From: Theocolax elegans
Lineage: Eukaryota > Arthropoda > Insecta > Hymenoptera > Cerocephalidae
Assembly (NCBI GenBank): GCA_026168455.1
Contig: CM047429.1
Coordinates: 58,037,623 to 58,101,622, forward strand
Direction of reading: 5' to 3'
DNA length: 64,000 nucleotides
Under the pieces are notes generated by a model. That model saw only the letters and a program-made list of their open reading frames with translations, had not been told where the DNA came from and searched no databases. Positions 12,301-25,119 of the stretch are shown here, piece by piece (position 1 is the first letter of the stretch; each line of letters opens with the position of its first letter). The translations under genes and the position numbers were made by a program.

Positions 12301-15300
12301 TTTTTCCATCGCGATAGTTTTCCAAGGGACAATTGGAAAAAGTTTTACGTTTTAAAAGGTATAACAACACGGGGTTGCGAGTTGTATATGATGGATTTCG
12401 CTTGACGGTAGTATAGACAATGGTGATAGCGCAAGTGAAAGTCCAAACTACCGTATACCTTACGGTCATTCCTATTGTATGGTTCATATTATACTTATGC
12501 TTAAGATATTTCTATACGACCGTTCGTGTCTATGTGCGTCGGTGTGGGCCCACACGCGTACCCTTGCGGTTGTTGTTATATTTTTAATAGTTTGTGTGCA
12601 TGCAAATTAGGTACGAGTCACGATTTTTGTTTTTAAAAGTTTTTACACACTATAGGTCATGTTTAATTTATGTCTACTTTTATGGAGTAAAGTATAAAAA
12701 TAATGTATACACATATATATTATATTGTCACGAATGTAATCGGCCCGAGATATATCGACCTAAGTTTTACTTTATTTGTGGTTTATCTGATTAATCGTGA
12801 ATCGAATATTTTTTACTTGATAATATTACATAAACCTTGCACATTTTATTAATAAGAATATTTAAATTACTTTTTAACGATATATAGTTAATGATTAACT
12901 AATCTTTATGTAAAAATAACATATTTTCTATTGCAATTATTTATTTATTTATTTACACAACTTTCTAATTCAGTAATGAATGTGATAAAATTTACTTTGA
13001 TCGACTGGATGATGATGTTAAGGATAGGATAGTGTCACAGGTTTATTCCACCCGTCTATTTGTCTGTCTGACGAAGCGTGTAGGTCGGTATGCCAACTTG
13101 CGGGTCGTCGCCGACGTCGTGGAAAACAAAATTCCCGAACGAGGTCCCGGGAAGTTTGCGTAGACGCTTCGCAGCCCCGTAAACTCGGCAACCACCCACA
13201 CCCTAATTGTTGGTGCGTATATTTTCGGACTGTCTACGTCCGGAGAACAGCGTTTGACGCGAGCGAAACGGTGCAAATATTGTGAAATTTCGCGAGTGTT
13301 TATTTTGACGTATTTCTCAGAATCTAAGGTCATCAAGCTTTCAAGATAGATAGAATTCTAATACACACTCAATTATATTTAAATTTTTTTTTCAAATTAC
13401 CTTATTAACATTTTTAACTTGATAATATTTATAATATTATACGCCACCTTCTAACAATACGTTCAAGTAATAGTGGAATAATTAAACGACAAAAATAGTA
13501 TAATAAAAAAATATCATTTATAATTTTTATCTTATGTGCACCCATTCATTGGAAACATTTCTTCGTATTCCTTCTGTTATATCGAGATAATCATATCAGC
13601 AACAAAGAAAAAGGAAACAAAAAAAGTCCCTAATCGTTTCTAAAATTTCTCGACAGCGTTACAATAACCCTTGTATACATATATGTAACTTTCACAAAAA
13701 GAAATTATATTTTCAAATGACCGTGTCTACCTCATTATCACAAGAACCTATACCAGACGTTTTATTATACCCTTCGTTTATTCGAGGACAATGTATATAT
13801 ATATATAAGCTAAGCCGAAAAATTTTAACGCATGAATTTCCATTAATTTGCGATCGTTCGGTCACAAAAGCTGGATACCCCGTGGCTTTCCCAGGAAATT
13901 CCTTGGACGATTCTCTATCGCGGGATCGGGTGTCGGTTATGTATATAGATATATATATAGTTGGTATTTTACCGGGTCCTTACCACGCACGCAGTTCGAG
14001 TGCATTACGCGCCGTAGCAAGTCATTGCTGTAAATTTACCTTTTACGAGTCTTTTTTGCATACACGAGATATATCCTGATCATAATGTGGTATATTGGAA
14101 ATACTAATGAGAAAAACATATGCATTAGATTTTTTTTTTTCAATCGGCTATTATGAAACCGATGTATTTGACTGGCATACAAACGTGACCGAAATGAATA
14201 TTAACGACTTGTCCATGAAAAACAGAATATCATATGCATTTTTTGTTTGAGTACATGCATTTGAAGTATTTCCATATAAGAATTTTAAAATTTCATTCTT
14301 TTGAAAAAGGATAATTGTTTCGGAAACGAATTGTGTTAGAATAGATATGAATTATTATTTCCATTTGGAGAAATTTATTTTTATAATTACTGTTTCACGG
14401 TATTCAATAACTTTTTGAATGTTTTGTTGTATACTTAAATTAATGTTTGGGTAATGTATTTTTTTAACAAGAAATTGCTAAGATAGAATATGTATTAAAT
14501 CTCTATGTAATTTTAATAACTGTTTAAAAAAGAAATATTATACATAGTGAAATTATATAAAATTTAGATACCTCATTAATAATATGTAACTTAACAATTT
14601 GGCAATTAGTGATAAGTAACTACCTATCTTTAGCAAATCTTCACGTACAAATTATTGATATATAAAATCATATCGTAATCCTATATTGTTACACCCAAAG
14701 TGATTATCTTATCAATTACCTTACATCAATGTATAAATTATATAAATATCGATGCCGACAGTACCTTGCAAATAAATAATAACGTGCAATATTAATATTA
14801 ATAATAAAATATGATTTAGAATATTTAGATTAAATAAATGATCAAGAATATTTAAGGAAAAAAAAGTATTACATTGAAAACAGGCCAATTAATTATAAGT
14901 GAATTTATTTTTTTAATTATTATTTATAACGTTACTATCACCATGCAATGTACTTACGTAAAAAAATATTGTACACAAAATTTCCGGACGTTAATTTTTA
15001 TACTCATATGTGCTTCTATATATATTTCTCTCCTCTCTGTAATTTCTTGATTATGATTTCCAAGTTTCTTAATTCCCTCACGCCATCGCTTAATTTTTAT
15101 TCTAAAACGAGGCACGCTTATCTACTGCAGACGTAAGGAGTATCTGAATTAAGATAATTTATTCATTTTATTATAAAAATGTGCTTTATATACACCTGTA
15201 ATGAAATTGAATTAATAAATTTTGATAATTAATCTTTAATTTTTTATTATTTTTTATAGTTGCAAAAAGCAAACTGTTAAAATTAAATTTAGCCATTATC

Positions 15301-18020
15301 TTTTTTTTTCTTTAAATTTAATAAACCTCGATGACAATCTTATTACCAAAGAAGAATAAAATGAGTACCTTCACAAAATTTTCATACGATGTAACGTAAT
15401 AGACCGATAGTGATAAAGAATATCTTTTTCTTCGTCTCGTTAACTTTGTCTTATCCGGAAAAGCAAGTATAATGTATAAGTGTATAAATCGTATACGGTG
15501 ATACGAATTGGGACATACGTCGAGTCTCTCTTTGGAATCGAGAACGTGTTTATAACAAAGTTTCGCAACGTCGGAAGATTCTTTGTAAATTTAGTCCGAT
15601 GGTGTATATAAAAAGCTAAAAAGGAGGGAGGTACAAAAAGAAAAATAAAAGCGTTAAGGAATGGCCGAGAGGGTCGTAGAGGTCGTCGTGCTCTCTTCGT
15701 CTCTCTTTTTCTCTTCTTTTCGCGTTCGATAAGATTACAATATATAACACGAACGAATGTGTGGCTGCTGCTATTACGTAAAGATGATCGACGAGTTTAA
15801 TAACAACTCCTTCTGGTATATATTTTACGGTTAAATAAATTCAACTAAATTTTTTTATAAAAAATCGAATGATCACGAATGATGTATATATATATACATA
15901 CTACGTGTCCATGTGGACAAATTTTGAAAATATGCAACAATGTGTCCGAGTCGTGGTAAATATGAATATCGATCGTACGAGTTTTGTGAAAATATATATA
16001 ACGCGTGCGGATTTCGTAATACGACTGGACCTATTTCTTAATTCCGGAAATATTGGGGTCTCGATGATTTCGTTCGTCTCGATAAGTCACACTTGTGTGG
16101 ATCGCTCAATCTAAATTATTTAGTAACAGAGCAGACTATTAATTATATTTAAAGATGTATTTTTAAAAACTTTAATAAACATTATCTTTTTACATTTATT
16201 TCTAACATATTTTCATGTTAAAAAAATAGTGTCGTGCACCAAAAAATTCGAAATTAAATTGAAAAATCAAAAGAATATGTCTACGTAACTGTAAAATATT
16301 TAGACACAATGTATCCAACGCTTAAAATGAAACTCACTATGTTGACACAAAAGTCTATTCTTTAGTACATATATAGTTTGTTTAAAAAAATAAAGTATTA
16401 TAGTAACACACACACACATTCCCCATATATCTGAATGAGTAAATGCTCCAACAATTTAAGCAAATAAACGAGTTTCTCTTCGTACGCTGAATGAGTGATT
16501 CAGATCTACCAAGTTGATCACGCGCACATTTCCATAGAAAGTGAAGGCGAAAGAAAAAGGATAAAGATATATATTAAGGCACGAATATAAGATAACGCAG
16601 CGAAGGGCAAATGCTTTCTTAGTTTTATACATGTATCGCGGTCCTACAATCGATACCCCAAAAGTTGTTTCGTTATATTATCGATTCACTTTTGTATGCT
16701 CTCTCTTACTCTCTTTTCTACCATGATTATTTGCCCCCTATATAGTAGAGCAACGTGTCGATCGAGAAAAATACAGTCGTTTTGTCATTCATTATTTATC
16801 TCGAAACGGTTTTTTTTTCCTCTTAACCTTTCCTTTTCTCGTAAATATTTGAATCTCACGACCCCATTGTGTATGTGTATGTACTACATATACACGTTCT
16901 TTATTTTGTAGTTGCGTACAAACACTTAGTAATTTTACTTTAATGATGAGTATATACCCGAAGGTGTAAATTTTTTATCGACGTGTCGAAAGAGTTTAGT
17001 TTTCTTTTTTACCAAGCGGTTAATCTGCTGTAGGTATTGGGTAAAGTTATTGGGAAATAAGATTGTCAAGAGTTGCATCGGTGACGAGTCGATTTGGTTC
17101 ACTTGAGCATTTTTTGCACTTAGTACTTCTTAGTCGCATCTAATCAAATTATATATTTTTTCTTCTTCAGAGTAAATCCAAATATAATTGTAATAATTTT
17201 ATTTACCATATTTAATTTATTTGCTGATGTCAAAGAACACTTGTAAATTAAAATCATAATTATATTTTAAAGCACTTTTTGTGTAAAACCTAGTAACATA
17301 AATAACTCGTTAACATTTTCTTACTGCTCTACAAAGTATTATAGCATATTTTTTCTTTCACGACAAATTCATTAATCATCATTAATCAAATCTATTGAGT
17401 TAATCGAAAATGATATAGAACGTAAAACTAAGTCTACTTCTCTGACCAATCACGATAAGTTGCAATACAATCCGTCAATTCTTGACTGTCATTGAAAATT
17501 ACGCAAGATACATTGTTGCTTGAAAGTTATGTTATCGATCTCGAATGTATTATTTAATGTATATATAACAATTACTTGATAAATCGTCATGCCACTTTTC
17601 AAGTATTTTTTCTTTTGTTGTTACTACTTTGTTGCACATTTTACGTACAAAAAAATTAAAAAAAAAATATTGTAAATAATTAACTTGGTTTTGTTGCATC
17701 AATTATAAAAGGTATAATCAAAGCAATGTTTAAGTTATGTAAAACAATAAATATTACATCATTTTTTAACGCGTGTATACTAATTTTGCAAATGGCAAGC
17801 ATCTTATTGTAATTAATAAAAATCAACGTTGTAACGGAAAACAAATAATTAAATGTCATTTGATTCCAAGGAAGTACATCAATCATCTTTATTGTTCAGT
17901 TATTTTTAGCGTATCGCACGTTTTAATATCATTCTGATATATTAATTACACGAATTCACTTAATAGAATCGAGCTCTGCGGCGTCTCGACATGATTGTTA
18001 TTAACTTGTACAAATTCCTC
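9375..18020. other. AT-rich non-coding DNA with minor GC-richer patches
   Basis: Patches of higher GC occur at about 10.59-11.06, 13.03-13.30 and 15.64-15.73 kb. Their overlapping ORFs (for example the 140-codon minus ORF at 11038-10616 and the 97-codon minus ORF at 13336-13043) show no recognisable domain. Nothing else was supported. Confidence 0.5.
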
Positions 18021-18025
18021 CTTTT

Positions 18026-18026
<1 letters not shown>

Positions 18027-18094
<68 letters not shown>
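18027..18094. repeat. (CA)n microsatellite followed by (TA)n
   Basis: A perfect CA dinucleotide run of 68 bases is followed directly by a short TA run to about 18107. It abuts the terminal inverted repeat of the element at 18111. Confidence 0.97.
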
Positions 18095-18107
<13 letters not shown>

Positions 18108-18110
18108 TTA

Positions 18111-18565
18111 CAGCCTACTAACCCGTACGGCGAGTCTTACGCGCGGAGCACGCTAAATTCGTAAATACATCTAATGCAACCAAATTCGTGGCCGACTGTA
18201 TGCGCGTGATTATATCGATTACTAGGATGTATAGAAACGCTACACATCCTAGTAAGATGTATACAAATTCTCCATATCGTCGACCATGCACTTGAAAATC
18301 GAGACCAACGTCTTCGAAACGCGTAGTACACAAACTCCAGCAGAAGAAATATATACAAAAGTAAAGACAAGCTGCGATTAAGTGCAGTGCATCTAATACC
18401 CGCGGCCCGCGGTGTCGAATTGCCGAAACTCGATGTGTCGTTGATCGCGCACGCCCGGGCCAACACTTCTTCTCTTTCTCTTCATTTAAATTATCTATAT
18501 TATTTTCCATTTATTTCTATTAATTTCTCCGACACGTAAGACTCGCCACACGGGTTATAAGGCTG
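18111..18565. mobile_element. Short DNA-transposon-like element (MITE type) with about 40-bp terminal inverted repeats, flanked by TA
   Basis: The left end (18111 on) reads CAGCCTACTAACCCG, then a shared GGCGAGTCTTACG core. The right end, read on the minus strand from 18565, gives CAGCCTTATAACCCG and then the same core. The arms match over about 40 bases with a few differences, and a TA dinucleotide sits outside each end (18109-18110 and 18566-18567), as expected for a TA target duplication of the Tc1/mariner type. The 455-base length and lack of a transposase make it non-autonomous. A 130-codon minus-strand ORF (18510-18118) fills most of it and has two hydrophobic stretches. It runs into the left repeat, matches nothing I recognise, and is probably fortuitous. 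Confidence 0.6.
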
Positions 18566-18598
18566 TAAAATCTTTTACGCACTATGGTACATCCGACG

Positions 18599-18727
18599 CG
18601 TTAATGCGATTAGAGGGAAAATATTATTGTGAATGGATTAGTTATGCCTTGGACGCTCGCTGCGCTCGCGACCGCGGCCCAACTACTATCCATTCACAAT
18701 GATATTTTCCCTCTGTTCGCATTAACG
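18599..18727. mobile_element. Small palindromic element, 40-bp inverted arms
   Basis: The left arm 18599-18638 and right arm 18688-18727 are inverted copies with three differences. They share AGAGGGAAAATAT and ATTGTGAATGGAT. The 49-base centre is GC-rich with its own CGCTCGCTGCGCTCGCG near-palindrome. It fits a tiny MITE or the remnant ends of a DNA transposon. It lies 33 bases beyond the element ending at 18565. Confidence 0.55.
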
Positions 18728-18734
18728 TATCATA

Positions 18735-20880
18735 TATACCAAAGTACATAAATAACTAATATATAGGTGTAGATACATATTTACCAGTAATTTATTTTTG
18801 TGTAACGTTGATGTTTCAGAATTTCGTGGCGAGTCCACACCCACGTGAAAAGAGATGACGCGGCGGCAAACACGCAAATCACGAATCGAACCGATGAGGG
18901 ATGGAGACCTGCCTGTCTATGCGAACTATAGACGTATAGCTATGTAGTTGGCTATACCAACGAAAGTAAAAATACGAACGGTAAGAGGTTCGATAATTTC
19001 GTAGCAATTGACTTACATTGGATTATTTGTATTTTAATTTCAGCAATTATTCTATAATTATTTATTTATTTTTTATCATTTATTTTTTTCATTACTCATT
19101 TTTTTATTACTCATTCCGAAAACCTGTGTGATTAGAATTTTCGGTCAAATTAATAATTCCAATTTCCAATGTCATGATTTTAATAAGTGTTAGAAGAGCT
19201 TCAATTGAATATAAATAACCACTCTCTCATTCTTTTTAGTAAATCGTATGTTATTTGAATTTACCTTATAATTACGCGTACGACGCAATTATTATAATTA
19301 CAATAAATTAAAAATTTTCGAAATACAACATAGAAATAGATTCCATGAATTTTGGTATTATTACATATTTATACGATCTAAATTGTCCGAGTTATAAAAA
19401 AAACCTTAGATCAATCCCGATTTACTCGTCTGGTTTGAGAATCTTTGTTCATTTCACTCCATGTATAAGGTGAAAAAAGAAGACAAGTTCCAGTTCTTTC
19501 TCATCCTTCGCATATACAAGTATGGCAGGTAAAGAACTCCTCCCCTTTTTTTTTTCTTACTGATTCCCCTTCCCATCACTATGTTCCATTAATTTTTCGC
19601 CTGTATCTTTCTGTGCGTTCTATTTTATTCTTTAATTATATCTTTTTCTCCAAGATGGTCAGTACTTGCAAGTATTTCGAGTAACCTTATTTAACCGATT
19701 AAATAAAAAAGGGTTTTTCACTTACGCCATGTATAGATTGAAGAACTTACTCTACATACAATTATATCGATAAATATTGATAGATATTTAATGAAAAAGT
19801 TATTAATTTTTTTGGTTATACATTGTATTATTGTATTTATTTTTATAATATCTATCATTAATTAACCTATAAATTGCTCATATTTTAAAAAAAAGCAAAA
19901 ATTCCTTTCTTTCTGCATTTACATTTTAATTCATTTAAAAATTTATATATAGTACTGATTACACGCGCTACACATTGCGTTATAGGAGGTAAAAGTGCAT
20001 GTAAAATGACTATTAGAATTTGGTATAATTCCAAAAGTTAATTGTCTACGCTGTATTTTAAAATAATTATTTTTCAGGTTAATTATATTCAAGATGATAC
20101 GCGTACTTGAAACTTAATGCATTCATTGTATGTTAAACAAATGAAAATTAAAATAACGTTGAATCTTTAGTGTTTACATCAATTTTTATGAACAAACAAG
20201 TAAATAGCGGAAAGTTTTTCTATTTTCTACTCATTATACAGATTGTAACAATATTTTTTCCCTTCAACACAATTTTTATTTTTGTCCTTTTTTTTAAAAT
20301 ATAAATGTATTCGTAGCGCAATCATATTTTAAGAATGGAGAATATGGTAGTAAAATGATTATTGTTAGTTTCGTTTAATTTTAATAACGTTTAATTCAAA
20401 ATAACGGTTTTTATATAATTATCCAATTATTGCCAATGTATTCATAATGTACGCTCAAGTTTTCTATTTTTGGTTTAGAAAGAAGTAACTTTTATATCTC
20501 TATTTTATCGAAGTTTTTGAAACATAAGTAACTACCAACCAACGAATGTATCAATTTAGTGGCTACTGTAAGGTAGTTGTTAAGTTGAATATTCCAAATT
20601 TTTTATCAACGGATAATTTTATGCATTTATAGTAAACGTTTTTTGTATAATAATAAATTATTTTAATTTTTATCGATCGAAACATTATATAAATTAAAAT
20701 TTTTTTTAACAGAGTCGCATATTAAACTTGGTGCATTTTTTCTTTTGAGTATTCTTCCGTCGCATCCACTCATAAAGCAATAAAAATATTATTAATCGCA
20801 TACGAAACGTATTTGTAATATTAATAATTTACAGAGTAGATTACCGAATTTCAAAAAGACAAATTTCGAGTTACTCGTTA
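18735..20880. other. AT-rich non-coding DNA
   Basis: No exon, RNA gene or sizeable repeat was recognised. Confidence 0.6.
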
Positions 20881-20884
20881 CTAT

Positions 20885-21537
20885 AGAGATCAAAAGTAAC
20901 CGACCATCTCTTTTCCCGAAAATTTCTATTGGAGGAGGTCGAGTACTATATACGCCTCTCCCCAAAAAAATCCCGGGTTTCGATAAGAGGGTTCCCAGAG
21001 GTATCCGGTCCGTTCGGCCAATTCCTACCCGGGCGTCTTTATCTTCCGCCCGGCCCCCTCCACGGCTCCCCACCACCCTCCTCCTCCTCCTTCTTGCTTT
21101 CCTCTCCCCTCCGCCACGAGGGAGAAGGTCGCGGCGTGTCGCCGTCGCGGAGTGGGGGGAGAGAGAGACGGCCGTTGCCGCGGCATCGAGAGAGCGCCGA
21201 TCTTTCCAGTTGGTCGGCAGCCTCCGAGTCGCGCAGTCGCATACTTCCTTCTTTCTTCTCCCGCCACGTCGCGAGTGAATATTTTTTTGAAGCTCAAGAG
21301 AAAGAAAGAGAGAGAGAGAGGCATAGGGAATTTTTATTAAACGATCTCGTGCAGTGATATATTATAGGTTTTATATCTTGCGCTTCCGCGTGAAGTGTGA
21401 TATCTACGCGTATAATTCGGAAAGTGAACAATTAAAAACGGAATGAATAGATATTAGTTATCCCCCAAAAATTCGAGAATATATCCGATCGTCCAATTAA
21501 TCGTTCGTTTCGGAACCCCTCCTACGGGCGCCTATCG

Positions 21538-21568
<31 letters not shown>

Positions 21569-21728
21569 GGGTGCAAATTCCGCGGGTCTCTCTCCTCTTT
21601 TTTCCTTTGCCTCGCTCCGTCTCTCTTGCGCGGCAGCTGCCCGCCTCGGATCGGTCTCTCACAGTCAGTGCCGCGCTCGCCATCGACGCGTTTCGAGGGT
21701 TCTCACTCTCTCACAGCACTTGGAAACA
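20885..21728 (+). promoter_or_regulatory. Large GC/CT-rich promoter-like island with a candidate leader exon
   Basis: This is one of the largest GC-rich islands in the window. Dense CT/GA runs (for example 21537-21570) are potential GAGA-factor sites. At its right end an initiator-type TCAGTG (21666-21671) is followed 62 bases on by the donor GGAAACAG/GTATGA, with the break after 21728. That would make 21667-21728 a short non-coding plus-strand leader exon with no ATG. A 142-codon plus ORF (20929-21357) and an overlapping minus ORF are low-complexity Ser/Arg/Pro translations and are not called. Promoter status is inferred from composition and motifs. Confidence 0.4.
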
Positions 21729-22031
21729 GGTATGAAGCTTTTTTTCTCTTTCTCTCTATTTCTCTCTCTCTCTCACTCTTAGTCTTTCTGTCTCCCTCTT
21801 TTTTTTGTTATACCAATGAACGAATTTTGTATTACAAGTGTCCGGTACGTACACCATAAGAATCGCCGGCTCGACTATAAATAGACTGGTTTGCTTTCTC
21901 CCGGCTCGTCTGCGTGAAGATTACGTAAAGTGCGCGCGAGATTCGCGCTTCATTCGATTTCTTTTCTTTACTTTTTTCGAAGGGTGCGGATCTCTTGACC
22001 ACGCCGAAAAAGTTGGTGATTTTTGTTTTAG

Positions 22032-22129
22032 TGTCCGTAAGATCATGCACATTTCCATGTTCTTTAGATTCTGTGGATGAACATCCGGATAATGTTGCAG
22101 TCGTTGAAATCTCTGAAATATTAGGGCCG
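22032..22129 (+). CDS. Candidate internal exon with both splice signals, function unknown
   Basis: A T-rich acceptor ending in TTTTAG (to 22031) and a strong donor CCG/GTACGT (break after 22129) enclose 98 bases with one frame open throughout. That frame reads on to a protein-like end, VDEHPDNVAVVEISEILGP, and leaves in phase 0. It contains no ATG, so it would need a coding exon upstream, but the candidate leader exon at 21667-21728 has no ATG either. A 121-codon minus-strand ORF (22197-21832) covers the same bases and also looks protein-like, so strand and reality are both uncertain. I recognise no family. Confidence 0.2.
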
Positions 22130-22204
22130 GTACGTTGATATCCTTGTACACCGGAGAGCCACGTGTTCATTTTGTTTCTCGTACGTATAGCGTGCATAAA
22201 ATAA

Positions 22205-23175
22205 TGTACAAGTGTAAAATTTCGAGTAATATACGTGTATAATTAATTTTTGATGTTAAAAAACGACGAAAAAAAAAAGTTGGATACTTTTTGGTATTTG
22301 CAACCGGAAGATTCTACGCGGCCATTTTGAGTGGTTTTTGGGCTTCCTTCGGTTCTTTCTGTATCTCCGTCCCTTCTCGTTTCCCCCGAACTCGTCTCTC
22401 TTTCTTGTCTTATCGTCTCGGCCGAACGAGGGACGACGGGATTCGCGACGAGATAAACGACTAAAATGAGTAATTAAACGATACGCGTATATAATTAACG
22501 CAATAAAAAAAATATAAAATAAATGTCGGTTTCGTTCTTTTTGTTTAGTATCATTTACGATTAGATATATATACGAACGTGTACGTACACACGTACATAC
22601 ACGACTAACTTTACTATTTATAGATTATCGTTTTTGTTGGTAAATTATTTTCCTATTGCTGTATATACATGGTTAATTAATCGAAAGCAAATGCGTTGAT
22701 TGCGTAATAAATTGCGATATTCGATGATTAATTTGAGAGTAGAATATTTAATTGTTAATAATTTTATACAGAAAACACTCGATCAAATTTTGCAATTATA
22801 TGAAACACGGTATAAATTTGATTAATTCGTTATGGTGACAGGTAAAATTAATTTATTATTAATTAATTAACCAGATATTGCAATTAAAGTTAATTCAGGG
22901 ATGATAAAAGAATCGGTGTAATATCGTTTGAGGAAAAAAAAATGTATAATTCGAATTAATTTAACAGTAAAGTAAATGTTGTATGGGTTGAGGTTAGGTA
23001 AGATGAAATAATAATTATAACTGAATTAATTAATGTTGACGAACCGTTTAATTAGCTTAATTAACCACGATTTGAATCGAATTAAACGAAAGTTTAATCA
23101 GTATGAATATTTGAATACACGAGTTAATCGAATGCACAAAAGAATATATTATATATTAATATCGAGTCCTTGACC
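22205..23175. other. AT-rich DNA with one small GC-rich patch
   Basis: A patch at about 22310-22460 includes GCGGCCATTTTGAG (from 22318), a YY1/Pleiohomeotic-like core. The rest is AT-rich without exon signals. Confidence 0.5.
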
Positions 23176-23179
23176 ATAT

Positions 23180-23520
23180 ATCCCGGTGCCCGGTCAATAG
23201 CTCATGCGTTTCATACCGAAAAGGTCTCGATTACCTCGGGGTCCTTTTATCCTCGGGTCTTTTAAGCTAATTAGAAGACAAGCGAGTAGCGATTTGCCTC
23301 GTGGCCGCCTTGTAACGGAGCGTCGGCGTCCGAGCGAGAGAACGAAGCCCCCCACGAGAAGACGGGAAAGAGAAAGAAAGAGATAGAGACCGAAGAAAAC
23401 GGCTTTCGTAAGGTCGCCTCGTCGCGCCATATTTGGCTGGCGAGACGTTCAACGTCTCTGTCTGGCGCGTTCGCCTCGCTTCGTTTCAAGACGCGCGCGC
23501 GGGATTTTCTCGTTCATCCA
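23180..23520. promoter_or_regulatory. GC-rich island with a perfect CArG box
   Basis: CCATATTTGG at 23427-23436 matches the SRF CArG consensus CC(A/T)6GG exactly and is set in GC-rich flanks. A homeodomain-type TAATTA core lies at about 23268-23273. Overlapping ORFs on both strands are Arg/Ser-rich low-complexity and are not called. Confidence 0.35.
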
Positions 23521-23524
23521 ACTT

Positions 23525-24860
23525 ATTATTACTTTTTTTTTTATTCAACTCGTTAATCGTGAAATTTTCTATTGCCACAATTCCTTTACCCGGCGCTTCG
23601 TTTTAACGATTTTACAGCTTTAATCGTTAGTGAAGACGTTGCATTACACGCGATTACTTGGCGGTGTCAAAATTTTTTTTTTTATTTCGCAATTGGTATA
23701 ACTGCAGTTCGTAAAACTTTTTTTTAAAATGTTTGAATGATAATTTAATTAACGTACGAAGGATATGTATACATGAATAATGTATTCAAAACCGTATTCT
23801 AAAATGTTTACAATTTCATCACCTTCGTATATATTTTTACGGGTTAAACATGAATAAACATAATTCCAATGACCTCAAGGATCGATTATATACATAAAAA
23901 TTGCTTTGAAATTAGTATAAAAAAAATCTATTTATTAAAACACAAGGTTATTTATGTTTCACGTGTAACTATATAAACGTAAATGTCGATAAAAAAAAGT
24001 ATGATTAATTAACTATATTTCTTTTTTCTTTCGGCGCGCGCGCGCGCTCTTGTGTCTCGTGTCTGTGTGACATACTTATATATATAGTATTGTACATATC
24101 AATGATTCCAAAGCATATGGTAATATGTCGTTGGACTTTTTTTCTGACTACCCGACGATGCTTCGTGCTAATCGTGTATTTGCACAGTCATCGCGTGCAC
24201 GCATATAGAGAGACGAAGCTTCGAGACGCGCGCGGATTTCTTTTCCTCGGCTTGGAATAACAAATGTTATTGGCAACTTTATATGTATTCTTCTTACTCA
24301 AAGCAAGTTGCGTTCTCTTCTCAATGGGATTTTTTTTCTTGCATAAACCCATGCCTGCCTCACTGCGTGAAAGTAATATTTTCATATTTACGTTTGATTT
24401 AACGTCAAATGCATCTAAATTATTTCGTTAATTTGATTATCTTACCGAGTTACGCGAAATCCTTGCTTTTTCGTAAATTTTCATACTTTGTGATCATCCT
24501 ACCATTTGATACCCTAACATCGAGTGATTTGCGAAGCAGTACACGATGCCAGTGTAGAGCTGATTAACAAACATTTTTTAATAGTAGTTATTTTAAAATT
24601 AAATTAATTTGTATTCTGCAACGGAAGTCCACGTGTTAAGCCAGTAGACGCATAGGTTGATTGTATATACTTTATTATAGCCATACTTTTAAATTGTACT
24701 CGCAACGAAAGTCAATTTTCTTTCTTTTTTTGAGAATATTGCTAATTACTGTTGCCCGGAAATTTTGAATCGCTTAACCAAAGGATCGTACATTATCGAA
24801 TTTATGCATCCTCAAAGGACGGAGGAAGCACGTGCAAAACTAAGAAAGAGAATGCGAGAA
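23525..24860. other. AT-rich non-coding DNA with a short CG-alternating tract
   Basis: A run of alternating G and C sits at about 24034-24047. No exon was recognised. Confidence 0.5.
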
Positions 24861-24998
24861 AGTCAGCCATCTTTAGTCAACGGATTATTGCTCATTATGG
24901 ATATTAGGCCTGGGTGAGAAATTTGCATAAAGGCGGAGTTGCTGCGCGATAACGACATTCCCGCCTGCCGGCGTTGCTGCTGAGCGCGACACAGACAC

Positions 24999-25000
<2 letters not shown>

Positions 25001-25074
<74 letters not shown>
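25001..25074. repeat. (CT)n microsatellite
   Basis: A perfect CT dinucleotide run of 74 bases, the longest simple repeat in the window. It is a potential GAGA-factor binding array and lies in a GC-richer patch (about 24.87-25.11 kb). Confidence 0.97.
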
Positions 25075-25079
<5 letters not shown>

Positions 25080-25119
25080 CTGCTCTTTCTCTCGTGTAGG
25101 TCGACTGTAGGAAGGAGAG

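Noticed and set aside
20929..21357. 142-codon plus-strand ORF in the large island
   Set aside because: It is Ser/Arg/Pro-rich low complexity with an equally long ORF on the other strand, typical of a GC-rich island.
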